A DNA stretch of 64,000 bases, from the NCBI RefSeq assembly GCF_037963865.1, contig NZ_CP150170.1, positions 2,852,001-2,916,000 on the forward strand, given 5' to 3'. Below the pieces are notes generated by a model that was given only the letters and a program-made list of their open reading frames with translations, searched no databases and was not told the DNA's origin. The stretch's first letter is position 1; every line of letters begins with the position of its first letter. The position numbers and the translations under genes are program-made. This DNA comes from Paenibacillus sp. FSL R10-2734 (lineage in GTDB: Bacteria; Bacillota; Bacilli; Paenibacillales; Paenibacillaceae). Shown piece by piece: positions 51,323 through 59,603 of the stretch.

Positions 51323-52033
51323 TTGGATAGGCAGGGTACACATACTTACGACAGAATTAACGTCGCCATCGACGGACCTGCCGGGGCAGGCAAGAGTACT
51401 GTAGCCCGATTGGTAGCCCAGAAGTTGTCTTATATTTATGTCGATACAGGTGCAATGTACCGGGCGATCACCTGGTATATGATCCGGGAAGGCATAGAAC
51501 CGGAAGATCAGAATCAAGTGAACCAGAAAGTTCGCGACATGGTTATTGAGCTTATTCCGGAAAAAGACATCCAGAAGGTGCTGATTAATGGGGAAGACGT
51601 AACGCCGCATATTCGGAGTCTTCAGGTCAGCGGCCTTGTGTCGCAGTATTCGAAGATCGAAGGTGTAAGATCCAGACTTAGTCATTTGCAGCGTCAGATG
51701 GCGCTTCGCAAAGGCGTTGTAATGGATGGCCGCGATATCGGTACGACCGTACTGCCCGATGCCGAAGTGAAAATTTTTATGACGGCAAGTGTGGAAGAAA
51801 GAGCTCTCCGTCGTTATAAGGAATTGAGAGACGCGGAATCGGTGACACTTCAGCAGCTTGAACATGATATTGCTCAGCGGGATCGTCTGGACGAAGGACG
51901 GGAAATTTCACCGCTGCGCCGTGCGGAAGATGCAATTCTTCTGGACACGACCTTTATGGATATCGATCAAGCCGTGGAGGCCATTGTATCCCATTGTAGA
52001 TCTCATGTTGACGGGGAGAGAAATCATTTATGA
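51323..52033 (+). CDS. cmk: Cytidylate kinase
   Basis: Enzyme of 236 residues that phosphorylates CMP and dCMP using ATP. The P-loop GPAGAGKST, the DTGAMYRA segment, MDGRDIGTTVLPDA and the lid RDRLDEGREISPLRRAEDA are present. The start is TTG at 51323, with GAGGAGGAA upstream; the longer frame from 51236 contains a promoter and is not supported. The plsC gene overlaps its stop by ATGA. Confidence 0.95.
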   Translation: MDRQGTHTYDRINVAIDGPAGAGKSTVARLVAQKLSYIYVDTGAMYRAITWYMIREGIEPEDQNQVNQKVRDMVIELIPEKDIQKVLINGEDVTPHIRSLQVSGLVSQYSKIEGVRSRLSHLQRQMALRKGVVMDGRDIGTTVLPDAEVKIFMTASVEERALRRYKELRDAESVTLQQLEHDIAQRDRLDEGREISPLRRAEDAILLDTTFMDIDQAVEAIVSHCRSHVDGERNHL

Positions 52034-52617
52034 TTTATGCAATTTGTGTTAGATTGCTTCGCTTGGTTTACGCAATTATTTTCCCGCTTAAGATTGTGGG
52101 GGAAGAGAATGTGCCAAAGGAGGGCGGGGTGCTGCTCTGTGCCAACCATATTAGTTTGCTGGATCCGATGACTATTGGGATTAAGCTAGACCGTCAGGTA
52201 AAGTATATGGCTAAGGCGGAACTTTTTGAGGTTCCTGTGCTTGGCTGGCTCATTAATAAATTGGGTGCTTTTCCGGTCAAACGTGGTGGTGTAAGCAAAG
52301 AATCCATTAAAACGGCCCTTAACACACTTCGTAGTGGTAATGTCATGGGTATCTTCCCGGAGGGTACACGTAACTCTGATGCCGGAGTTGCTAAGAAAGG
52401 TGCTGCAAGCTTCGCACTTCGAAGTGGCGCGGCAGTTGTTCCAGCCGCTATTGTCGGTGAGTACAAACCCTTTCGACGGATGGTTGTTGTCTATGGAGCT
52501 CCTATAGATCTCAGTCAATTTGCCGATGCAGGAAGTGAATCTCTCGAGGCTGTTACCGATGTCATTATGGAACGCATCCATGAGATGAGGAAGACGGGTA
52601 TACCTAGCGCTAGTTAA
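52030..52617 (+). CDS. plsC: 1-acyl-sn-glycerol-3-phosphate acyltransferase
   Basis: Membrane-associated acyltransferase of 195 residues that forms phosphatidate. The catalytic HX4D box is NHISLLDP, followed by the substrate motif FPEGTRN and VPAAIVGEY. It overlaps cmk by four bases and has GGGGAGAG upstream, so it is translationally coupled to that gene. plsY and gpsA, from the same pathway, lie about 3 kb downstream. Confidence 0.94.
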   Translation: MIYAICVRLLRLVYAIIFPLKIVGEENVPKEGGVLLCANHISLLDPMTIGIKLDRQVKYMAKAELFEVPVLGWLINKLGAFPVKRGGVSKESIKTALNTLRSGNVMGIFPEGTRNSDAGVAKKGAASFALRSGAAVVPAAIVGEYKPFRRMVVVYGAPIDLSQFADAGSESLEAVTDVIMERIHEMRKTGIPSAS

Positions 52618-52732
52618 GGGATAAGCGAAATATTAAATTTCGTTCAGTGCTATGATTAAATAACGGCATAGTCGCTATTTTTTGGAACATACTATCTTCA
52701 AGTGTAAATTGTAATGCCAAGCAGTGCTTGTT

Positions 52733-52761
52733 TTGAACTCTGCTATACGCAGGTTTAAATA
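52733..52761 (+). promoter_or_regulatory. Sigma-A-type promoter of the S1-domain gene
   Basis: TTGAAC, 17 nt, TAAATA, ending 31 bp before the gene. Confidence 0.45.
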
Positions 52762-52792
52762 AATGGGGTTTTGAATCGAGGAGGCTAATCAC

Positions 52793-54115
52793 ATGTCTGA
52801 AGAAATTAAAAATCAGGAAGCTACGGAGAATAATGAAACCGTAGAAGCGGTGGAATCCGCTGTGACAGAAAATAACGGAGCTGTAGAAGAAGTTGCTGCC
52901 GTTAACGAAGAAGAAGTGACTAACCAAGCTGACTTGGAAATCATTTCTTTGAAAAAAGGCGATACCGTGAAAGGAACAATCGTCAAAATCGAAGATAACC
53001 AAGCTTATGTAAGCATTGGATATAAATACGACGGTGTGATTCCGATTCGCGAATTGTCCGCAGTACAACTGGACAACGCTGCTGCAGCGGTAGAAGTTGG
53101 ACAGGAAGTAGAATGTAAAGTGGTTAGCATCAACGACAACAAGGAAAGCCTTGTTCTTTCCAAACGTGCTGTTGATAGCGAAAAATCATGGGAAGATCTT
53201 GAGAAGTACTTTGCTTCCCAAGAAGCTTTCGAAGTTACTGTGGCTGACGTTGTTAAAGGCGGTCTAGTAGCTGATGTTGGAGCTCGTGGATTTATCCCAG
53301 CTTCCATGGTTGAGCGTCACTTCGTTGAAGATTTCAGCGATTACAAAGGCCGTACCTTGCGCGTTAAAGTGAAAGAACTTGACCGTGAGAACAGCAAAGT
53401 AATTCTGTCTGCTAAAGAAGTACTTGAAGAAGAGTTCGAAGCTAACAAGCTCAAAATTATGGCTGAACTGTCTGAAGGTCAAATCATCGAAGGTACTGTA
53501 CAACGTCTAACTCAATTCGGCGCATTTGTTGATGTTGGCGGAGTTGATGGTCTTGTACACGTATCCGAAATCGCTTGGAATCACGTAGAGAAGCCATCTG
53601 ATGTAGTATCCGAAGGTGATAAAGTACGTGTTAAAGTACTTAAGGTTGATCCTGAAAAAGGAAAAATCAGCCTGAGCATCAAAGCTGCTGCTCCAGGTCC
53701 TTGGGACTCTGCTGGCGGCGAAATCAACATCGGTGATGTTGTAACAGGTGTTGTGAAACGTCTTGTGAACTTCGGAGCATTCGTAGAATTGCTTCCAGGG
53801 GTGGAAGGTCTTGTGCACATTTCGCAAATCTCCCACAAACACATTGCAACTCCACACGAAGTTTTGAAAGAAGGACAAGAGGTTCAAGTGAAAGTTCTGG
53901 ACTTCAATCCATCCGAGAAACGTGTTAGCCTGAGCATCAAAGAAACAGAAGAAGCTCCAGCACCAACTACTAGACCTGAACGCAGCAACAGCAGAGACAG
54001 AGCTCCTAAAGAAGTATTGAACAACCCTAACGTTTCTCTTAGCAACGAAGGCCTTAGCTTTACGCTTGCTGAACGTTTCGGTGACAAGTTGGACAAATTC
54101 AAAGGTAATAACTAA
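52793..54115 (+). CDS. ypfD: S1-domain protein, 30S ribosomal protein S1 homologue (YpfD)
   Basis: Protein of 440 residues with four S1 RNA-binding domains (about 55-125, 140-205, 225-295, 310-380). Each has the family cadence, for example GDTVKGTIVKIEDNQAYV and EGTVQRLTQFGAFVDVGG. The first 45 residues are acidic and Glu/Val-rich; the C-terminal tail is Pro/Arg/Ser-rich. Four domains, rather than the six of Proteobacterial S1, fit the Firmicute type. GAGGAGG precedes the ATG. Confidence 0.94.
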   Translation: MSEEIKNQEATENNETVEAVESAVTENNGAVEEVAAVNEEEVTNQADLEIISLKKGDTVKGTIVKIEDNQAYVSIGYKYDGVIPIRELSAVQLDNAAAAVEVGQEVECKVVSINDNKESLVLSKRAVDSEKSWEDLEKYFASQEAFEVTVADVVKGGLVADVGARGFIPASMVERHFVEDFSDYKGRTLRVKVKELDRENSKVILSAKEVLEEEFEANKLKIMAELSEGQIIEGTVQRLTQFGAFVDVGGVDGLVHVSEIAWNHVEKPSDVVSEGDKVRVKVLKVDPEKGKISLSIKAAAPGPWDSAGGEINIGDVVTGVVKRLVNFGAFVELLPGVEGLVHISQISHKHIATPHEVLKEGQEVQVKVLDFNPSEKRVSLSIKETEEAPAPTTRPERSNSRDRAPKEVLNNPNVSLSNEGLSFTLAERFGDKLDKFKGNN

Positions 54116-54143
54116 TCCTGATTTTTGAATATACGGGTAAAGT

Positions 54144-54187
54144 AATCGGCGAGCCCTCGATACGGGGGTTCGCCGATTCTCTTTTTT
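54144..54187 (+). terminator. Intrinsic terminator after S1-domain gene
   Basis: AATCGGCGA-GCCC and GGGG-TTCGCCGATT arms followed by CTCTTTTTT. Confidence 0.88.
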
Positions 54188-54284
54188 CGGCAACAGAAAG
54201 ATTTATCGAAGTTAACATGAGTGTTAGCCAATTTTAATGTTTTTTGCTATGATGAGTATCGTAAGGATGACAGGAGGAATGAAT

Positions 54285-55610
54285 ATGGCAAGACCCGTTG
54301 TGGCAATCGTTGGGAGGCCTAACGTCGGGAAATCGACGATTTTTAATCGGCTGATTGGCGATAGATTGGCCATTGTAGAAGATAAGCCGGGGATTACACG
54401 TGACCGGATTTATGGTATTTCAGATTGGAACGGTAAGTCGTTCAGTGTGATTGATACCGGAGGTATTGAAATTGATGGAGATGACACGATTCTGAAATCA
54501 ATCCGCGTTCAGGCGGAGCTGGCGATCGAAGAAGCGGATGTTATTGTATTTATGTGTGAGGCGAAGAGTGGAGTAACGAATTCAGATGAAGAGGTAGCTC
54601 AAATTCTGTTCCGTTCAGGTAAACCAATCGTGCTTGCCATCAATAAAGTGGATAATATGAAGCGTGCAGATGATATTTATGAGTTCTATAGCTTGGGCTT
54701 TGGAGATCCAATCGGAATTTCCGGTAGTCATGGTACTGGACTCGGAGATTTGCTCGACGCTGTAGTAGAACGACTGCCAGAGAAAATAGATGATGAATAT
54801 GATGACGATGTCATTCGCGTAGCTTTGATTGGCCGTCCGAATGTAGGTAAATCCTCTTTGGTTAACGCGATTCTAGGTGAAGAACGCGTTATCGTAAGTG
54901 ATATTGCAGGTACTACACGAGATGCTATTGATACCCCCTTTGAACGTGATGGACAACGTTATGTGCTTATCGATACTGCGGGTATGCGCAAAAAAGGTAA
55001 AGTATATGAGAACATTGAGAAATACAGTGTTATGCGTGCAATGCGTGCGATTGAACGGGCTGATGTGGTTCTCGTTGTAATTAACGGCGAAGAGGGCATC
55101 ATCGATCAGGACAAGCATATTGCTGGTTATGCACATGAAGCAGGTAAGGCATCTATTTTTGTTGTGAACAAATGGGATGCCATTGAGAAGGACGACAAGA
55201 CTATGCAGAACTTCGAGACTAAGATTCGTGACCATTTCTTGTTTATGAGTTACGCACCGGTTGTCTTTTTGTCGGCTTTAACTAAGCAGCGCCTGCAAAA
55301 GCTCCTACCTGTGGTGCAGCATGTATCACAACAGCACGCACTACGCATTACTACGCATCTAGTGAACGACGTTGTATCTGATGCCATTGCGATTAACCCT
55401 CCACCAACTGACAAAGGCCGTCGCTTACGTATTAACTACGTAACACAGGTTGCTGTGAAGCCGCCGACGATCGTGGTGTTCGTGAATGATCCATCGCTGA
55501 TGCACTTCTCCTATGAACGTTACCTGGAGAATAAAATCCGCGCGGCGTTTAACTTCGAGGGAACGCCAATCCGTCTCTTTACACGGCGCAAATCCGAGAA
55601 CGAAGGTTAG
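54285..55610 (+). CDS. der: Ribosome biogenesis GTPase Der (EngA)
   Basis: GTPase of 441 residues with two tandem G domains and a C-terminal KH-like domain, required for 50S subunit assembly. G1 motifs are GRPNVGKST and GRPNVGKSS; G3 motifs are DTGGIE and DTAGMR; G4 motifs are NKVD and NKWD. The C-terminus holds TDKGRRLRINYVTQV and the basic end TRRKSENEG. The ATG at 54285 has ACAGGAGGAATGAAT in front; a start at 54237 adds 16 unsupported residues. First gene of der-plsY-gpsA. Confidence 0.96.
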   Translation: MARPVVAIVGRPNVGKSTIFNRLIGDRLAIVEDKPGITRDRIYGISDWNGKSFSVIDTGGIEIDGDDTILKSIRVQAELAIEEADVIVFMCEAKSGVTNSDEEVAQILFRSGKPIVLAINKVDNMKRADDIYEFYSLGFGDPIGISGSHGTGLGDLLDAVVERLPEKIDDEYDDDVIRVALIGRPNVGKSSLVNAILGEERVIVSDIAGTTRDAIDTPFERDGQRYVLIDTAGMRKKGKVYENIEKYSVMRAMRAIERADVVLVVINGEEGIIDQDKHIAGYAHEAGKASIFVVNKWDAIEKDDKTMQNFETKIRDHFLFMSYAPVVFLSALTKQRLQKLLPVVQHVSQQHALRITTHLVNDVVSDAIAINPPPTDKGRRLRINYVTQVAVKPPTIVVFVNDPSLMHFSYERYLENKIRAAFNFEGTPIRLFTRRKSENEG

Positions 55611-55622
55611 GGGAGAAGAAGT

Positions 55623-56240
55623 GTGGCGCTTGAACTTCTGGTTATCGTTGTAAGCTATTTGCTTGGTTCGGTCAGCTTTAGTGTGCTGTTCGCCAAGCTC
55701 CTAAAGGGAATTGATATCCGTCAATATGGAAGCGGTAATGCAGGGGCTACCAATACACTTCGTGTACTGGGAAAAGGTCCTGCAATAGTAGTGTTGGTGC
55801 TGGATGTTCTGAAGGGCGTGGCCGCAGTTTGGTTAGGAACCTGGGTAGGTGGCTGGGGAACCTGGGTTCCTGCTCTTTGCGGGATCGCTGCCATTGTCGG
55901 ACATAATTGGCCGCTCTACTTTCGCTTCCGTGGAGGGAAAGGCATCGCTACTACGATTGGCGTTATGGTCACACTTTGTTTGTGGCCAGCGCTGCTCGCC
56001 GGTATCATCGCTATAGGGTCTATCTTTATCACTCGTTACGTGTCACTTGGCTCGTTAATATTTGTTGCGCTGACACCTGTGTTTCTATTGTTAACAGGAT
56101 TTACTCAACCTGTTCTCTGGACTAGTCTTATTATTGCAGTCTTTGCCTTCTGGCGGCACCGGACGAATATTGTGAAGATTGCAGAGGGCCGTGAGAACAA
56201 GATAGGCTCTAAAGTTAAAGGAGGGAATCGTGTTGTCTGA
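55623..56240 (+). CDS. plsY: Glycerol-3-phosphate acyltransferase PlsY
   Basis: Membrane protein of 205 residues with about five spans that uses acyl phosphate to acylate glycerol 3-phosphate, the first step of phospholipid synthesis. The three conserved loops are GSVSFSVLFAKLLKGIDIRQ, GSGNAGATNTLRVLGKG and FRFRGGKGIATTIGV. The start is GTG with GGGGAGAAG upstream. It lies 12 bp after der and overlaps gpsA, so the three genes share a transcript. Confidence 0.95.
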   Translation: MALELLVIVVSYLLGSVSFSVLFAKLLKGIDIRQYGSGNAGATNTLRVLGKGPAIVVLVLDVLKGVAAVWLGTWVGGWGTWVPALCGIAAIVGHNWPLYFRFRGGKGIATTIGVMVTLCLWPALLAGIIAIGSIFITRYVSLGSLIFVALTPVFLLLTGFTQPVLWTSLIIAVFAFWRHRTNIVKIAEGRENKIGSKVKGGNRVV

Positions 56241-57273
56241 TAAAGTTACCGTACTAGTAGCGGGGAGCTGGGGAACTGCGCTGGCAAGTGTGCTGGCTGC
56301 TAACCACTCGGAAGTTTATCTGTGGACACGTAACTCTGATCAAGCTGCCGAGATCAATGGTTCTCATATGAATAATAAGTATTTACCCGGGATCTCGCTT
56401 CCTGTTAACATCATTGCAACCACGGATATGGAGACAGCAGTCTCCGGTTCTAAAGCGGTTGTTATTGTGGCGCCGTCTTCAGGTATGCGGCAGGTTGCTC
56501 GTAGTCTGAAGTCATTCTGGAAGCCTGATATGCTAGTCGTTCATGCTACGAAGGGCTTTGAGACAGAAAGCAAAAAGCGGATGTCAGTCGTAATTGCTGA
56601 GGAACTCGGCTGTGACGAAGGGCAGATTGTCGTACTCTCCGGACCGAGCCATGCAGAGGAAGTAGTGCGCTTGTGTCCTACCACAGTTGTTGTGGCTTCA
56701 CCTGATGATAAACGTACTGCAGAAGCGCAGGAATTGTTCATTAACAACGATTTCCGTGTATATACGAACCGAGATCAGGTAGGAGTTGAGCTTGCTGGTG
56801 CACTAAAGAATATTATTGCACTCGGCGCAGGTCTATCCGATGGTCTTGGATTTGGGGATAACGCTAAAGCGGCGCTTCTGACACGTGGACTGGCCGAGAT
56901 TTCTCGGGTGGGAGTTGAGCTTGGAGCGAATCCTTTGACCTTTGCAGGGCTTGCAGGAATTGGCGATCTAGTAGTGACTGCTACAAGCAAGCACAGCCGT
57001 AACTGGCGCGCAGGCTTTATGCTCGGGCAAGGGAAACCACTGGATGAGGTGCTGGAGTCGATGGGAATGGTTGTCGAAGGTATTCGTACTACGGAAGCAG
57101 CGTATGCCATTTCCATCAAGCTAGATGTCCAGATGCCCATTACGGATCAAATTTATCATGTTCTTTTTCAAGGTAGAAGCCCACGTAATGCTGTTGAAGC
57201 TTTGATGGGCCGTGATCGTAAGCCTGAGCTTGAGACGATATCTCAGGAAACTTGGGAGCAGTGGCATTCCTGA
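56230..57273 (+). CDS. gpsA: Glycerol-3-phosphate dehydrogenase [NAD(P)+]
   Basis: Enzyme of 347 residues that makes the glycerol 3-phosphate used by PlsY. The N-terminal Rossmann loop is VAGSWGTALASVLA, followed by the catalytic Lys region GALKNIIALGAG and the C-terminal RGLAEISR and GLAGIGDLVVTATSKHSRNW. The loop has Ser where GxGxWG is usual. The start could be GTG 56230 or TTG 56233, both after GGAGGG. It overlaps plsY by 11 bp. Confidence 0.95.
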   Translation: MLSDKVTVLVAGSWGTALASVLAANHSEVYLWTRNSDQAAEINGSHMNNKYLPGISLPVNIIATTDMETAVSGSKAVVIVAPSSGMRQVARSLKSFWKPDMLVVHATKGFETESKKRMSVVIAEELGCDEGQIVVLSGPSHAEEVVRLCPTTVVVASPDDKRTAEAQELFINNDFRVYTNRDQVGVELAGALKNIIALGAGLSDGLGFGDNAKAALLTRGLAEISRVGVELGANPLTFAGLAGIGDLVVTATSKHSRNWRAGFMLGQGKPLDEVLESMGMVVEGIRTTEAAYAISIKLDVQMPITDQIYHVLFQGRSPRNAVEALMGRDRKPELETISQETWEQWHS

Positions 57274-57339
57274 TCCTGTTCACCTTTTTCCGCCAATTCT
57301 CATATGTTGTATTGGGGATTGACGGAGGAGGGATGAAAA

Positions 57340-57615
57340 GTGAGCAGAGATTTTTCCAAGGATGCATTGAACGCCATTAACAAAAAGGCGGGCAAGAACA
57401 TTACGGAAAGTGCCGTCAAAAAGCTAGCCAGTACGGTCAAGCCAGGAACTACGCAGAACGAAGCCCAGCTCCGCCAGTTAATTAAGCAGGTGTCATCGAT
57501 GGCGAAAGTGCCGGTCAGTGAAGCTACAGTGCAGGAAATTATCAATGCCGTCAAAAAAGGCGGCGCAGGTTCCAGCACAATGGAGTCTTTAATGAAAATG
57601 ATGCTTAAAAAATAG
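57340..57615 (+). CDS. Stage VI sporulation protein F-like
   Basis: Protein of 91 residues resembling the SpoVIF/stage VI sporulation protein F family: SRDFSKDALNAINKKAGKNITESAVKKLAS, shown here by its cues FSKDAL and ESAVKKLAS, then QLRQLIKQVSSMAKVPVSE. In B. subtilis the protein is involved in late coat maturation. No membrane span. The start is GTG, after GGAGGAGGGATG. It lies between gpsA and the DUF2768 gene, a sporulation-rich context. Confidence 0.8.
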   Translation: MSRDFSKDALNAINKKAGKNITESAVKKLASTVKPGTTQNEAQLRQLIKQVSSMAKVPVSEATVQEIINAVKKGGAGSSTMESLMKMMLKK

Positions 57616-57628
57616 CTTCAGGTTGGGT

Positions 57629-57679
57629 GAGCAAAAGATTCAGAATCCAAACAGATTCTGTTATCTTTTGCTCTTTTTT
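57629..57679 (+). terminator. Intrinsic terminator after spoVIF-like gene
   Basis: GAGCAAAAGA and TCTTTTGCTC form the base, CAGAATC and GATTCTG an inner stem, then TTTTTT. Confidence 0.9.
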
Positions 57680-57813
57680 GTATGACTTGAAAAACTCTTA
57701 CAAGATGAATTATCTTAATAATAATATATAAAAAAAGATGTTTTTTTACAGAATAGGATAAGGTCGTGATATAATAGTCCCTAATATATTACAGGTGAAT
57801 GGGGGCTTTGAGC

Positions 57814-57993
57814 ATGGATCCGATGACAAAAATGTGGTTGTCCCTGATTGCAATGCTGGTTATGGGATTGTCTGTGTTTCTAATAACGTTTGCTCGGAGC
57901 AAAACAAAAGGATTGCTCAAGGCACTGCTATCTATCATAGCGTTTGTCATCATGTTAGTTGGTCTTTTGGGCGGAGTCGTTTCGATTATGTAA
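57814..57993 (+). CDS. yphE: DUF2768 family small membrane protein (YphE-like)
   Basis: Protein of 59 residues with two membrane spans: MWLSLIAMLVMGLSVFLITF and LLSIIAFVIMLVGLLGGVV, joined by ARSKTKG. It matches DUF2768; in B. subtilis yphE lies between gpsA and spoIVA, as here. An extended -10 TGATATAAT ends about 39 bp upstream (57775). The ATG at 57814 has GGGGGC in front; a start at 57799 would overlap that. Function unknown. Confidence 0.82.
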   Translation: MDPMTKMWLSLIAMLVMGLSVFLITFARSKTKGLLKALLSIIAFVIMLVGLLGGVVSIM

Positions 57994-58027
57994 GCAGTTA
58001 CACAGCGTTAAGGAAGGAAGTAACATC

Positions 58028-58396
58028 ATGAAATTGCAAAATGGCGTCACCGTTGTATTTCAACCTGAAGGTCGAAAAGCTGTCGTTAACCGCGGCATAT
58101 CGTTACTGGAGGCAGCTCGAAAAGCCGGAGTCACGATAACCACACGCTGTGGTGGCAAAGCTGGCTGTCTGATGTGCAAGGTAAAAATTGCGAATGAAGA
58201 GGCTAATGCGGTGAGACCTCCAGGTGATATTGAACGGCGTAAGCTTGGAACTGCGTTAGAAGAAGGGATGCGTCTGGCCTGTCAGGCTGCCGTGTGGAGC
58301 GATGTGACCGTTCAGGTACCAGAAGATCCACTTAAGGCTGCTGTGCGCCGTAAGCTTGAAGCTGCGCGGCGTGGGGAAGAAGATGAGCTGTGGTAG
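58028..58396 (+). CDS. 2Fe-2S ferredoxin
   Basis: Protein of 122 residues with the plant-type (beta-grasp) ferredoxin fold. The cluster cysteines are C41-x5-C47-x2-C50 (RCGGKAGCLMC) and a fourth in RLACQAA near residue 84. The N-terminus VTVVFQPEGRKAVVNRGISLLEAA is the family start. A basic tail follows the domain. AAGGAAGG precedes the ATG. Redox partner unknown; it lies between two yphE/yphF-like genes, an unusual place compared with B. subtilis. Confidence 0.88.
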   Translation: MKLQNGVTVVFQPEGRKAVVNRGISLLEAARKAGVTITTRCGGKAGCLMCKVKIANEEANAVRPPGDIERRKLGTALEEGMRLACQAAVWSDVTVQVPEDPLKAAVRRKLEAARRGEEDELW

Positions 58397-58426
58397 AGTA
58401 AGATTGTCACCGTGGGAGGGACTCGG

Positions 58427-59173
58427 TTGGAGTTTATAAGAAGAAAGAAGAAGCTGAAGGCAGGAGCAAGACTTTGTCTAGTAGTGGTGTCGATCGCTCT
58501 TACTCTTTCGGGTTGTCTGTATCCTGGAGAAGAGAAGCGGGCTAGCGTTAATTATCGAGAAAGTGTTAAGCGGATACAAGCAGCTGTTGATGATTATCAA
58601 CAAGAGGAAGGTGTGCTTCCGATTCTTAATGCGGATCAAACAACTCCAAGATATGAGAAGTTCCGTATAGACCTGGGTAAGCTGAACAATAAGGGATATT
58701 TAGACGATATTCCTGATACGGCTTTTGAACAGGGGGGAAGTGCTTATTTTCTTATTTTGAATGAGGAAAGTGATCCAGTTGTTAAGGTAATGGACCTTGT
58801 TACAGTTCAGAAGGTGAATGATGTACAGCGTCAGATTAATCGTTATAAATCAGCTCATGACGGCGCTCTGCCCGTGCTTGATGAGCTATATCCTGGATTG
58901 TACACCATTGATCATAAGAAAGCAGGTACAAGCTCCATATCATTAACTAGCGTCTATTCTGGTCAGATTCTTGATTTCATCATGGATAAGGCTGGAATTG
59001 TCTACGTAGATTATGTCTTTGATATTATGGCTGCCATCGATAAGAAGGGTGGAGAACATGACGAGAAAAAGGATTTACGACTGGATTTGGAGGAAGCCTC
59101 CTATTATGTGCCAGTGAAGTCATTGCCGTATCTATGGATTAACAATCAGCCGGTTCCCCAACCTCCTAGTTAA
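58427..59173 (+). CDS. yphF: Lipoprotein, YphF-like
   Basis: Lipoprotein of 248 residues: a basic start, a hydrophobic span and the lipobox LTLSGC (Cys about 32), then a soluble domain (VNYRESVKRIQAAVDDYQQE, KVNDVQRQINRYKSAHDGALP). The order yphE-yphF-spoIVA matches B. subtilis. The start TTG at 58427 has GGGAGGG 6 nt upstream; GTG 58412 overlaps it. Function unknown. Confidence 0.78.
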   Translation: MEFIRRKKKLKAGARLCLVVVSIALTLSGCLYPGEEKRASVNYRESVKRIQAAVDDYQQEEGVLPILNADQTTPRYEKFRIDLGKLNNKGYLDDIPDTAFEQGGSAYFLILNEESDPVVKVMDLVTVQKVNDVQRQINRYKSAHDGALPVLDELYPGLYTIDHKKAGTSSISLTSVYSGQILDFIMDKAGIVYVDYVFDIMAAIDKKGGEHDEKKDLRLDLEEASYYVPVKSLPYLWINNQPVPQPPS

Positions 59174-59202
59174 CAGTACATATAGAAATGTTATTCAAAA
59201 GT

Positions 59203-59250
59203 AGAACTGCCCGAACATCGGTTTCAAGCCGAGCGGGGCAGTTCTTTTTT
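59203..59250 (+). terminator. Intrinsic terminator after yphF-like gene
   Basis: AGAACTGCCCG and GGGGCAGTTCT with inner TCGG/GCCGA pairing, then TTTTTT. Confidence 0.9.
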
Positions 59251-59377
59251 GATACATTAGCTGTTCTATCAATGAATCCTACCACATATGATGGATGAGA
59301 AAGCTTCCGGGCGTCAGACGCCTTGCGGCGCGCACAACTAATTTTTAGAAATTACATTGCAAAATGCGCGAATACGG

Positions 59378-59406
59378 GTCATAAATTCGTTCCGGATACA
59401 TATGAT
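59378..59406 (+). promoter_or_regulatory. Candidate sigma-E promoter of spoIVA
   Basis: GTCATAA, about 14 nt, CATATGAT, close to the sigma-E consensus. B. subtilis spoIVA is transcribed by sigma-E. It lies about 200 bp before the start codon. Confidence 0.45.
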
Positions 59407-59603
59407 GATACTAGTCCAAATGCATGTCCGAGCATTCGGAGTTTAGCGCGGGGCAAGTACGTCCCGGTCGAAAGCAGCTAGGCTTCGGGCGGGCATACGA
59501 TAAGTCCGGTTGATGTCCTGCAAGGGTCAGATTACCGGCGGAACGCGAAGTCGATGCTCTTCAGGCATTTTTTCTTCGGAGTAATATGAGGAGGGGATCT
59601 CTT
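59407..59603 (+). other. GC-rich untranslated leader of spoIVA
   Basis: About 195 bp with no supported ORF, richer in G and C than the flanking intergenic DNA, and containing self-complementary runs such as CGGGC/GCCCG-type and CCGG pairs. If the sigma-E-like promoter is right, this is all 5' untranslated RNA. Confidence 0.4.

Noticed and set aside
53507..54193. Minus-strand 228-codon frame opposite the S1-domain gene
   Set aside because: It is a shadow of a strongly conserved plus-strand gene, rich in Phe and Ser from antisense codons, with no family match.
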